In this document: positions 39,013-51,100 of the stretch, piece by piece
How the letters are laid out: each line of letters opens with the position of its first letter
Position numbering within the stretch: position 1 is the first letter of the stretch
From: Certhia americana
Lineage: Eukaryota > Chordata > Aves > Passeriformes > Certhiidae
Length of the DNA stretch: 64,000 nt
Assembly (NCBI GenBank): GCA_018697195.1
Contig: CM031858.1
Coordinates: 107,942,944-108,006,943 of the forward strand
Reading direction: 5' to 3'
Program-made: the position numbers and the translations under genes
The notes under the pieces: model-generated
The model's input: the letters and a program-made list of their open reading frames with translations, nothing else
Told to the model about the DNA's origin: nothing
The model's database searches: none

Positions 39013-42000
39013 TATAAATGTAGTGGTAAAAATAGTTTTGACCATTCCTATAACTACAGAACTCAGTATTTGAAACCTACTTTAACTATAGAATTTCCTT
39101 CTGGCCACTCGAAAGCTTAGGGATTTCCCGCCCTCTGACTGCAAAACTGGAAATTAGTGTCCAGGTTTTCACCTCATGTTGTTAGGAATATACATTTCCC
39201 AGTTAACCCTGAAACCTGAGACGTTTCATTATTGAGTAAAGTTTGTGTTTGCAAGGATATAAAATGACAACTTTTCAGGCTCCTTCCATTACCCAAGACT
39301 CCAACACTGCCATATACTACTGTCTGAATGTGAATTTTCTCCCTTGACACAATTTTTAGATGTTGTTGGCAGAAAAAACCGCTGGCCCCATCAGACACTT
39401 AAAATGAAAAACAAATGGAGAGGAATATAAGGAGAAGCAAGTTTTATTTAGGCAATTGTCTCAAATATGTAGGTTTAATGATAAATTCTAAATAGTTAGC
39501 AAAATGTTGAGAAATGTAATTAAAGAGGGCTGGATTCAGAAGAAAAAAATTTGGTATATCATGAAAGATACCTCACAGAAAAAAGTGTATTTTTTAAAGA
39601 AAAATGGAATGTGAAATGAAAATGAAAAATCTGAATCACAAATTCAGATGCTTGGAGCTTCATTGTGAAAACATTTGTAGTTTCCACAGGGTCCCAAATT
39701 CGTTGAAGGGACAGTTGTCTGTGCAGGAAATATAGAGGAAAGGAGACCATACAATGGAGAGTGCCATTAGATCCTGCAGAGCAAACATTAGCCAGAATTA
39801 AAGCATCCTCTTTGACAAAGAAGAAAAAAAAAAACAAAAGAAAATTAATTGTTCTGCCTAATTCTATACAATGTTTGAGAATTCAACCTTTAGAAAAAAT
39901 AAAGCTAAATGTATATTTACAACATGATAAAACATGAAAAAACAGAACAACCTGAAAAAACCAGAACACCGTAAGGAGAAAGAAGACCAAACTATACCAC
40001 AAACACCCCCCCGCCCTCCCCAAAGCCCTCTCAAACACACAGATCAACTTTCTTACTGGGGGGATAATGACCCCCAGTCATTTTGCCTTGACCTTTTCCT
40101 CACCACTCAGATACAAAAGCCATAGCTGCTATATATATATAAACCTTAGATGCTCTTCAGCTTTGCTCTTCCAAAGCATATTTATTTTAACTCAGAAAGG
40201 GTAGTGGTAAAAGAAGTTGGGGGATATTTTATTTACACAATGATAAATTAACCTATGGACCATTTCTCTAAGGGTAGCTCTAGGAAGGACTAGGATGCAG
40301 AGGGATCCAGATGGACTTTTTGACCTCTTTTGTTAAAGCTCCCTCCATGGCCTTTGTTGGGCTTTTTCAAAGCCAAAAGGTTGGAGGACACAAAGCTTTA
40401 TTCTCACATTTTACTCTTGAGGCTAGAAAAGCTTCTGCATTCATGCCCTAGCAATGTTTGCCTCCAGTAAATCTGAAGTATGCTGGGCAGCTGTGGAAGG
40501 AGGGAGAAAAACAAAAAAGCCTTGTGTCTGAAACATTTGTGTTTGTGTGCATCCTACCCTGTACAGCTGGTCTGACTCAGCTCTGAGAAGATGCTGTGCA
40601 GCTGTTTCTCTGGAGCAATACCTGTGGGCAAACAACAGCAGAGTCCAACATCTATGTACATCTTCCTGATCTCCAGAGTTCATTTTGTCCCTGCTCTGTC
40701 ATCTTTAATCATGAGGCATTAGGCTTTTTCTTAGTGGATATTCATGCACATATGTTCAGAACTTACAGGGACAATCAGCCATTGTTCCAGTTTTCCTATT
40801 GATGTTTTTCTTGCAAATCAGAGCCCAGGGACTGGCCACGAGCCCAAATCACATCTTTTCAAAACTGATTACTTCTTTGCTGGGACACTGTTTGCTCTAC
40901 TGCAATTGTCTAAGACCGGGTTTGGCTGGTGTAAACCCACTTCATCTCTTCTGGAAGCAGAGGCAGGATTTACCCTATGTACTGTACAGCTCTGGCAATT
41001 CAAAGCACATGAAATGCTCCTCCCCTGGGGTAACTCTGCTGCTGGCTAGAAAATGTGGCCCCAAGTCCAAAGTGGCAGTAGAAGCTTGAAGAAGCTCACA
41101 GAAGGGGGATCTAGAGACTAAATCATCTCATTCCAGCTCTGATGAGCTCATTCAGCTGGAAATGCAAAACAAAACAAAATATGCATGCATTCCTGTCTGA
41201 ATATGGGACCACAAGGCAGCTAGGCACTGAGAAACCATACAAATGGAATTAACTAAGTACTGGAACAGAATAGCAGAGATATCACTAGGAACTATCAAAG
41301 GAAATTTTGGGGGAAAAATGAATGACTCCCCAATGCCCTGAGGTTTGCTGTTCTAAAATAATTAAACAATTCCCACAGAATAAATAAGGTAGAGCAGAAA
41401 AATGGTAAAATATTTTGCATGCTAGAAAATTACAAAATATCTACGGTAATCAATTTTTAAATGGTTAAAACATGGGGAAAGAAAACCTCGTGGCAAATGA
41501 ACTTTGGGAGGAAGAACAGCAGAACCCAATTGGCTGCATGGCAGTAGGAGATGGCCATGACCCCATTTCAAGCTGAAGAAATAAGTGGAAATAAATGACC
41601 AAGTCATTAGGATCCCAGTGGGGCATGCAGCAATCTCAAATGGCAGCTGATCTCCCACAGTTTTACCCACTGATCTTGTCCACTGCTGGGAAGAAGTAAA
41701 CACTGTGGCTGTGCCACATCGTGCCTCCTTGCGCCTTTCACATAGAGGCGTGTGCACACGTATACACACATGTGCACATTTTAATTGACACAGGTCTATT
41801 AACAAACAACTCTAGGCATACTGTGAATTCCAGACGTTTTTTTATGAAGATTCATATCAGAAGGGAAATAGGGATGAAACATTGCAGGAAGATCATTGCT
41901 GTGAATGAGTGGAGAATAGCAGCTGGGAACTCATTGTAAGGCATGCCCACAGAAGGGGCCCTCTGCCTCTCCCCATCCTATATGGCAAGGTGAGAGAAAA

Positions 42001-43178
42001 ATAATACAAGTGTCTTTTGCCTTTCTAGAGAACATTATGATAGCTTTTTCAGTCAGATTATGCCACAGTTCTTGTACTTGTGAGGATTGTTTTTCTATTG
42101 AGGCAAAAAAGGTCAAAAGAAATTAACAGCCAAGATAAGAGTTATCAGTCTGATATAAATAAAGCAGTGTATAATGTTTGCAATACACTACAATCTACAA
42201 CTGATAAAGGCGTCTAAAGCCAAATGAGAGTTTAAAAAGAAGCTGATATTTGAAGTTCTACTAAGTTCTCTTTTTAAGCAAATGACTGAGTCACAGTTGC
42301 TGTTTGTAGCTGTTGCTGCTGAAGCCAGCGCTGCCACTGAAGCCTAGAGTAAGGACATTACTCACCCAGCATGGCTCAGCCTCTCCGTGGGATCCAAAAA
42401 ATGCTCAGATGAAATCCAAAAGCCTCATCCACATCCTTATACAATGGGCACCATGTTTTAATCCTGTGATACCTTAGTGCCAGTAACCCCTGGGTAAGAG
42501 ATATACTACAAAGATCTCCCTTGCCCACATGGTTGCTTTTGTGTTCTTCCCAGGACTCTTCATCTTAACACTGCAGACAGCTCCATGACTATGTGTTTGT
42601 CTTTGTAACTCTCCAAACACCTATATTCCTGTTTTGTCCTTTTTCAAAATGTCAGAGTGGCTCCTTCCTCATGTGATTGTGACACCAAAATAATTTTACT
42701 AGTTCTGCCTAAATTCCCTTGGGAACCTATTCAATAAGGTACAAATCATGTGTATTAAGTTACATGTAACATACATGCTCCTTTAAGCCTCTTGTGAGGT
42801 GCCTCTGGAGCTTGAAGAAGCTGAAGGCAAGCGCTGAAGCACTGCAAGGGGTGAATATCAGGCATGAGCCATTCCTGCTGATTAGATGCAATCCCAGGTG
42901 ATGTACTTTCATATTATCATATTCAGGATCCTAATTTACCTCCATTAATGTCACAGGAGCTAAACTTTGCATTACAAGCAAAGAGCTAGACAACTAAAAA
43001 TGTAAATGCCACAGGATCTGATTTCCATTGCTGAAGATCATCATGGGAGTTTGGTCTCAGTCTGTGCTTTAGTGAAAGGAGTCTGAAGTGCCAGTATAAT
43101 TTCTATCACTTTTCAAAACCTTGGCCAGTGCCATGAGTTTTTAATCCATTTAGCAAAATCAGTGATGTACATATATGA

Positions 43179-43426
43179 TGACCTGGTTTCAGATGGGATA
43201 GAATTAATTTTTTCTCAGTAGCTGGTACAGTGCTGAGTTTTTGGATTTAGTATGAGAATAATGTTGATAACACACTGATGTTTTGGGGTTTTTTTATTAA
43301 GCTGCTCTTATCTCAACATAGAAGTTTTAGTTTTGATTCTCCTCCCCATTCCACTGGGCTAGGAGTGGGGGAGGTGAGTGAGTGGCTGTGTGGTGCTTAC
43401 TTGCCAGCTGGGCTTAAACCATGACA
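43179..43426 (+). mobile_element. Internally deleted solo LTR
   Basis: It starts TGACCTGGTTTCAGATGGGA and ends GGCTTAAACCATGACA. The inner landmarks TTTAGTATGAGAATAATGTT, CACACTGATGTTTT and GTGAGTGAGTGGCTGTGTGG follow the order of a common avian ERVL LTR. At about 248 bp it is shorter than the full LTR I recall; the middle appears deleted after the poly-T. No target-site duplication was found. Confidence 0.7.
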
Positions 43427-43689
43427 GCATACCAGCATAATTTTTGCTTTAATTGGTTTAGCTCATTTCCTTAAAGATATTAAAACTTTTGCACAAGCAG
43501 CTCTCTTCTCTGATGAATATTTTTCCACAGTAATTCATTAATTCTGTGTTGCATACACTTCCAGACTTCACTTAGACATGTTCTGTGGGTTGGATTCGGG
43601 GCTTTTTCTTATACTTCAGTCCTGAGCTTTAGGATCATGAAATGTTTCCAATGATCACAGGATGCTTTTTTTTTTTTTTTTGGTACACA

Positions 43690-43695
43690 TTTATT
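43690..43695 (-). promoter_or_regulatory. Candidate distal AQP4 polyadenylation signal
   Basis: AATAAA on the minus strand is followed by TGTGTACC and then a run of 16 A. The spacing is short but usable. The position about 4.1 kb after the stop codon fits the expected AQP4 3'UTR length. It could instead be the tail of an old retroposed sequence. Confidence 0.4.
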
Positions 43696-44337
43696 TGCAA
43701 CAGTAGTGTGAGATACAGTAGAATACATGTGGGAACTGGATAATCATGTATTATTTTATAGTAAATTTTTTCAGTAGATTATTCCAAATATCACATATGG
43801 AAATTTTAAGTCCTATTACGTTAGTTCTGATATCATGGTGACTAAGCATTTAAACACTAAGCAGTCTTGTGGAAAAATTCATATACAGTTTGTTTTACCT
43901 CATTTGTCCTAAATTTCAGACTGCAACAGGATGACTTAGATCATATAAGTGGGTAGCAAATACTTCAGTCTATATTTACATATTGTTTATTTAGAAAGTC
44001 CTTGAGAAACTCAGATACACACAGGCTGAACTGAGATACAAAAAATTGTGCATGGTGTTTTCACCTCTCACCTTGAAAAGAAAGACTCACAATGTAAATT
44101 CTCACATATTTGAATAAGATTAGAAATATTGGATGGTGTATAATATCCTGAATGCATCACACAGCTGACAGATAAGATGTTTCAGAGCACAGCAGCAGCT
44201 GCTCTGCCATCAAGCACTAGAAAGGTAGATGGCCATATAGCTTTCTAAGCACATACTGTGGTATTTACTAATAATCAGAAATAAAGCACATTTTGGAAAG
44301 CTGATATGCAAATAGACGTGACAAGCCTAAACATGTC

Positions 44338-44830
44338 ATGAGATGAATCTCACTCCTACTTTCACTGAAAGGTGGAACACTTCAACAGAAGGGTTATCAT
44401 GACAACTTGAATGCCGCAGGGTTTCTTTTTTTTTTTCCTGAGAATAGTTAAGAGTTTGGGTGATGAACTCCTCAGAGTACACACAACCTAAAAGGTATTT
44501 CTGTGCCTCAGTGTAATCACCCTTAGCTTCCATGCTTTTCTGAAGCATGTGACTTAATATTCTGAAACCCAGTGACTTAATATTATGAAGGTGCTCGTTA
44601 AAGTGCAAATATAGCATTGAAAACAATCGTGCCATCATGGAGGAGTGAGACTCATCCAATTTTTGGGGGCCCAAAATGATGACAGACCTGCCAGTCTTCC
44701 TGTGATGTCCATCCACCATCATAAACAAAAAACATTTCCCACCAAAATCAAGAAATGTTTTAAGAGACATCAAGTATGTTACAAGGTGCAATGAAGAGCT
44801 GAAGAGCTTTAGTACACAAATCTCACTCAA
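44338..44830 (-). other. 164-codon open frame inside the AQP4 3'UTR (unrecognised)
   Basis: A minus-strand frame runs open from just after a TGA at 44839-44837. Its first codon at 44830 is TTG, not ATG; the first internal ATG comes about 20 codons later. The product is not recognised. It includes a stretch GGKCFLFMMVDGHHRKTG and a Lys/Glu-rich tail. It lies on the AQP4 sense strand and has no splice-site support. A chance frame in AT-rich 3'UTR is the most likely explanation, and it is listed because it is the longest one there. Confidence 0.15.
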
Positions 44831-47745
44831 ACAGTATCAAAGTACATGTTTTAAAAAAATACTAAAGAAAAAGTATCTCGAATCCATAAAAAGGTCATGC
44901 TAGTCTATTATTTAACAAAGTATGACTATTGTACAGTGATGATACCATTGCAAGACAGCTCAGGGGAGCATATATCCCTGCGCTAAGCTAAGTCCTAACA
45001 GATACTGAAGAGTGATGTTCCCTTATATGAATGGTGACATCTTGTGGTGGGGCAGAATCACCTGTGATTACAGCCACTCCTAAGGATTTACTTTAGGGTG
45101 GGTCATAAACCTCAAGCTGAATGCATCTTCTTCCTAAATTAAGTATGTTGCTGAAAGCTTCGGATTTTAGAAAAAACGCAGTGAAGAGTGTGAGAGAAGA
45201 CATCAGCCCCCCAAAAAAGCTCAGGAACATTTCCACTGTTGTCAATGACAAACTCCTCCATGAGTTTTAATCTGTGGGATCAGAAGCTGATCTACCATAC
45301 ATTGCTTACCTGCTAATGTCTAATAGCATGGCATCAACCTTTACTGTCTGGTGGCCTCTATTTTAGCATTCCTTCTTTTCCTGATCTTTTCTGAAATCTC
45401 AGGATCTTATCCTCACTAACGAGTTCTGTTGGTTCTGAGGCTGGTTCTGAGTGTTTGCTACAATTCATTAATACAGAGTATTTCAGGAAAAAGATCCTCC
45501 TAACAGAGGTGGCTGGTGGTATGCTCATATTATGCTCACCTCAGCAGTAGACCCAGGCTGGGTGAGGAAAACAAGTATCAAGCCATTTGTGTAAAGGACC
45601 CTTAAGCATAAACCCAATCACAGCTTCTTATTTAAATAACACACTGCCATGCAAAATTCACAAATGAAGGAGTGTCTTTAAATACAAAAAATGCAAACCT
45701 TTGCTTAAAAATCCACCAATTCTATGCATATTACTCTTTACCTTTTTAAGCCATGCAAAAGGTTTAACCAAAATGTCCCTTTAACAAATACAGATTGGAA
45801 CTATATTAAAAAAAAGCCCAACTAAATGCCTAGACAAATTCCCCAACAAGTTTTGCTCTTTCTCATTGAATCTTTTTAGCATGGTATTTCTCCATCTGAG
45901 CAGAGGCCTAACACCACACCTGTGCTGCCCTTCTTGGAAGACTTAGTCCTTGCAGTGGGAAGGAGCTCTTATCTGCAATTTGACATTGTCCATTGCATGT
46001 CCCTAGCCATGCTCAACTGCAAATGCATGAAGGAGTCATGAATCTCATGCTCAGTGCAGGGAACTTGTGCCACACCAACAGGGTTTAAGATAAGAAAAAT
46101 GTGAAACTTGAAAAAAGACATGCTGGGACTATACAAGGCTACAAGCTGGGATACTAGAATTGCCCTTGGATCATAGTGCACAGATTTGAGGGTTGTAGTG
46201 GTTTATTATCTCATTAGAAACATCTAATTCCCTGTAATAAAGATTGCATGTAGAGTATGTCAAAGAACAGATGACGCTAATACAGCCCACAGTCAGGACT
46301 AACACTTTTTTTCCTCTCTTATTGCTAAATAAGCAGGGGTAGCTTTTCAATTTAAAAATAAAAACTATATAATTACAGTGATAATACCATGCTCCTGACT
46401 GCTCTGCAGCTGCATATTGTAAAACTGAAAGCCACTGATCAGAAACAAAAGCAGTAAGTCAGTAATAGCTTTACAGAAATGTTCTGCTGGGGTAATTATG
46501 CCTGGCAAAAACATCTATAGGGGAAAGACTGTTTACCAAACATATTTCATGGCCTTTTCCCCCTAAAACACCCTGCAAGCACTTGAACCTTTTTCTAACT
46601 ACAGATAAAGATACACCTTTGCCAGAGGTGTAATTTATGACTATACCAACACTGGAACAAGCAAGGAACCTGTTCAAATAGTTAGACATCAATTACAACA
46701 AAAAGCCAGAAATAGTCATATTTTTATCATCTGTTATAAAAAAATATTTCCCAATCAGTGTCTCAATACAGTTAGGAGTTAAAACCCCTCTACATTACTA
46801 ATAAATTTTAAAAAACCCACTATCGTCAACCATCTCATAAGAAAATAGGTAAGTAATTTAAACCTTTAGTTTACATAAATTAGCACAGAAATGTGTATTC
46901 AAACAAGTGCACTGAAAACAGATATGCCTTCTTTTCTTCTGATATCTCTTATTTAAGTTATTAAGTAACAGGAAAGTCTTTATATTCTTTGCATGACCTT
47001 CAGAGTCTGCTAACACAAAATGGTCAATAGTCAAACCCCAGGAGAATGTTTCACCAGATAGAGAATGACAAAAGGGAGCATGAAGTACAAACAACTGCTT
47101 TGCAGCCTTATTACCATACACTTCAACATTCCATTTCAGCATATTTACTCTTGGGGATGAAGGTAATGTATTTATATGGCAAATCACATGAGTGAAATTT
47201 GATGGGTTGATAGAATTTTTTTTTTAAAAGCCCGTTAAGATATCATTTTTTCAGAGGAAGTCTGCAATGGCAGACTGTGATGTACATGAGTGGAAACAAT
47301 ACTCCTTTGCTTGACTGTGGATAAAACTCTTAAATAGTGCTGGTGCTGTTTCTGAACCTTACAGAGAACGCTTAATGGGTAAGATGTTATAATCAGAGCT
47401 GACAACAGCCAATTAAGTGTCAGAAGAACAATCTGATAAGTAAGTCTTCATGTCTATAGGCATTTCCTGATATGTCTTAACTGTCAATCTGAATGTTACA
47501 CATCTCTATCTCATTATTGACTGATTTATTAAAGGAGAATGCTTTCATCTCTTTTTTTGACTTTGGGGCTGCTCCAGAAAGAAGGAAAGGAAAATACTAG
47601 GAACAGGTCTAAATCTTGAATAATAGATGGGGAATCCTAATTATAGCAAAGTCCTAATCTTCCAACTGAGCAGTTGCATGGTTTGGTAACATCACTCCAT
47701 GCAGCTGCCCGCACCATACGTTTCAAGAAGTGGAAGGTGCTCAGT

Positions 47746-47832
47746 CTAGAGGAGATCTGTTTCTTTAATGGGTGGAAAGATATCTGTGGACGTGCTAGCA
47801 GGCTGCTCTCTGCTTTCAGTGCTTCTTGCTAG
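47746..47832 (-). CDS. AQP4: AQP4ex stop-readthrough extension
   Basis: After the TGA the frame stays open for 28 more codons until TAG at 47748-47746. With the decoded stop this gives a 29-residue extension, the length known for mammalian AQP4ex. The context UGA CUA G is the motif established for efficient readthrough of mammalian AQP4. The extension starts LARSTESREQ and ends PPIKETDLL. Readthrough would bury the SSV PDZ ligand and make the perivascular-anchored form. Sequence context and open frame are seen directly; use of the readthrough in this species is inferred. Confidence 0.8.
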   Translation of the reverse strand, partial: LARSTESREQPASTSTDIFPPIKETDLL

Positions 47833-48111
47833 TCATACGGAAGACAACACCTCGCTGGATGGATCTCTCCCCTTCTTGTCCTCACCTCTGTCGATATCAA
47901 TCACATGAACTATGCCAGGCTTCAGGATCAGGTCATCGGTCTCCACGTGGCTCCTGTTGTCGTCCACCTCGATGTACTTGCCCTTGGAAGGCTGGGTAGC
48001 CTTACCGAAGACGTCTTTGAAGCGGCGCTTCAGTTCCACGTCTGGGCAATAGACGTACTCGTACAGAGCGCCGGCAAGGACTGCTCCGATTATTGGTCCC
48101 ACCCAGTACAC
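47833..48111 (-). CDS. AQP4: AQP4 exon 4 (last coding exon)
   Basis: This 279-nt coding piece, including the TGA at 47835-47833, encodes residues 232-323. It begins [14 protein letters not shown] (helix 6) and continues into the cytosolic tail with [26 protein letters not shown] and the terminal PDZ ligand SSV, which in mammals binds syntrophin and anchors the channel at end-feet. The acceptor is TTTCTTTGCAG. The stop is followed at once by CTAG, giving UGA-CUAG. Confidence 0.98.
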   Translation of the reverse strand: MYWVGPIIGAVLAGALYEYVYCPDVELKRRFKDVFGKATQPSKGKYIEVDDNRSHVETDDLILKPGIVHVIDIDRGEDKKGRDPSSEVLSSV

Positions 48112-51100
48112 CTGCAAAGAAAGAGGTGGGGAAAAACCCCAGCCATTAAGCTTTTAAATTAACAGTGAGAAGAAGACTGATAAGCAGGCCCTCGTCTTCA
48201 AAGCGAGATAATTTTGTCAAGTTTTATCGATCTATCTCTTTACAGAAGGCCTCTTCTACACTTTTCATCTCTCACTGCCAGCTGTAGACCACAAACATGG
48301 ACTCTTTTCAAGAAGACACATAAAGGAAACACTGATGTAGAAAAGTGATTTTCTTTCTGCATTTTGAACCAATTGAACTTTCAAGGAAAAAAAAAAGTTC
48401 CTAATGTACACACAAACAGTTCTGCTTCAGAATTTCAGACTTATGTTTCCAAAATATTTCAAATTTGGCATTTACTCCTACAAAATATAACAGACACTCA
48501 ACCACAACAGGCAGTCTGATAATCTAATTTGAATAAGCAAATACAATGGACATTACACAATTTTGTAGGCATTTATTTCATCATCACAGGCAGCAGTGCA
48601 GTAACATTAGTAGGTGCCAAAGCCCACAGGCTCCTGTCGATGGTCTACCAATGTCACTGCCGTGGAGAGGGAGAAAAGGCTGTCTTTCCAATTGGTCAGG
48701 ACAGTAACTAAGCTTCCCCTGCAAGTTTCTCCATGGTACATTTGTTTATTGTTTATAGCTTTAGCTATAAATTACAGGCTTCCTCAGAGTATGGATAATT
48801 AATCTTGTGAAAAACTACAGCAGTTTTTCATATGAACAAGCCATTCACTGATAACTGGGTAAATCTGCCTCAATAGGATAACTCTTGAGAACAAAGTTAC
48901 ACATGGCATCGTGTTTGCAGAATTGAAGCCTTAGGGCCTGAAGACAATGCTATTTCTATTATTAGCTGCAGTGGGAGAAATGTGGGCTTCATACTTTAAA
49001 AATCAAGAAAATCCTTACATGTACTGTAATATGCAGCTCTTCCAGTTAGCACTGTAAGTGTCCCTAGAAGTGATTTCCCTCTGTATAATTAGGTGAGGCT
49101 GAGCTGTGATCCATCTCTCCCTTATAAAATATGAAATTTTTTTTATAAGTTGGATTGTTGGATGCTATAGAAATTTACTGCATCATTCACAACCTGCTTA
49201 TAACATTGTTTCCTGCGAAACTGCTCCTAGCTAAGCTGACACTTTCAAACTGCAGCAGGTAACATCTGGCTTGGTCTGCAAATACCAGACTGCACCCTCT
49301 TCATCTCTCACTGCAGGCATTTGCTGAGGCAGGCTCTCCCCCAGGAACCAGATCACACGGGGTCCCTGTTCTCATTTTAAACATCTGCCCCAGTTTGCTG
49401 CAGAACCAGGTGAAACATGAAGTTGACAGAATAACTTCCATAGCTCCTCACCAGCATGACCAGCAGGGTTTGCAATCTGCCTTGGAGGATTTTTCTTTCC
49501 AGCAGTTCAAGTTTTTCAATCTCCCTGGGGTGGGTTTTTTTTTTTTTTTTTTGTACTTGTCATATGATTTCCTTTCTACCCCAGCTACTATCTCCACAAA
49601 ATGGGCCCTTGAATAGTAAGATGCTATTCCAACATGCTGCATGCTGCACTGCAGTCCTAGGTGAGGAGCATGATGATGCCTAAGCTTGGGGCAGGTTAGT
49701 GCGTTTCATCCTCAGGGATGGTCTCTATGGGGTGTACTTGGGAGAGATAACTGAAAGCAAATGATGTATGAAAGATCCTGATCACTGCTTGTCCCTATGA
49801 TGATAGAAGTACGAAAGGAGAGTTACCCATTGGTTTTCCCATCTGCCCATAATGACAGCAGGTCCAAATGATCGAGCTGGGTTCATACTGGCACCGGTGT
49901 AATTGATCTAGAGCAGAGAGAAAACGTTGCCTGTTATTAAAGTCTGGAAGGTAGTGATTCAATTTCTATGGGACACCCTGGTTTTGTACAGCTCCTTCTC
50001 TTAACAACAGATATCATCACTCTCCTGAGTCTTAATACAAAAGTTAGAAGAAGTCATCACATGAACAGCCAGAAATGTTCTGGTGCAACACCCTACCCAA
50101 GGGGACACTCCTGAGACTCCAAAGGGCTTTGGCATGGATCCATAAAGAATACAGCAGCTATATAGCTATAATTGCTCTAAAGGTCACAAAAGTTTCCATT
50201 TACTTCTGAAGTAGTCATAAAGGGTAAAGGGATCTATGTTTTAAAGAGAAACCATTAACTTACAGCAAATAAATGTCCAATTGCAACAGAAAATCCAATT
50301 GCTAAAGCTACTGAACCAGTGACATCACTTCGTTTTGAATCACAGCTAGCAAAAATAGTAAAAACCAGCTGGAATGTAATTATCAATTCCACCAGGAGTC
50401 CATGCCCAGCAGAAAGATCTCTGTGTACCTGGAAGAAGTCAAAGAAACACCAGAAATGAAGAAAAGGCGATTGTGTAAATCAGAAAGCCAACACATACAC
50501 AAATTGTCTTTCAATGAGTGGTATTTCTAAATAGTACAAAGTCAAAGACAACAATGAACTTTTAGAGGTACAGATTCCCCCCCTCTTCACTCTTTTTCCC
50601 TTTTTTTTTTTTTTTTTTTTTACTTTAAAATGTTTTTTTATTTTGAGAGCCATGGAAAATCACTGCTGGACTGAGAACAGAAGGCTTAACAATAACATTC
50701 AACTGGAACTTCAAAGTTAGGCTGTAGAAGTATAGCTTATTTTTACACAGGGACTTGCAAATGCTGCATTTCCCTTTCACCATTTTTTTTTTTCTTGGGA
50801 GCACTGTAATTTACTATTCAATTATAAATTCATTAATTAGCTCTGACTTAATTAATTTAAATTTCAATTAAAAATTAAGCAGTGTGCGGCTCAAGTGCAT
50901 TTTTAATAAGTCCTGCAACAGGGCTAACTGATGGCATTCCTTATTAGTTTAGAACAAAGCTGAAATCTAAGCCACAATCTATTTCAAAAGTATGTCATTT
51001 TAAATTGATGTTTTTTCAATCCCCATCATAATAGCATGGAATTAATTTCCCCCCTCCCCAGACCATATAAAAATGGCATTTCACGCATATATTATTTAAA

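Larger units (their letters stand above)
34331..43178. other. Intergenic, no gene recognised
   Basis: AT-rich unique sequence with microsatellites and the 23-bp duplication at 38.8 kb. No exon, RNA gene or long repeat recognised. Confidence 0.6.
43680..47745 (-). other. AQP4: Probable AQP4 3' untranslated region
   Basis: No other exon is seen after the AQP4 stop. Several AATAAA signals occur on the minus strand at 47530-47525, 46207-46202, 43991-43986 and 43695-43690. The last is followed within 8 nt by a 16-bp genomic A tract (43681-43666), as at a transcript end. Ending there gives about 4.1 kb of 3'UTR, near the size of the long mammalian AQP4 3'UTR. The block has no recognised transposon, while an LTR starts just beyond it. 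The distal end is inferred, and shorter forms ending at 47.5 or 46.2 kb are possible. Confidence 0.5.
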
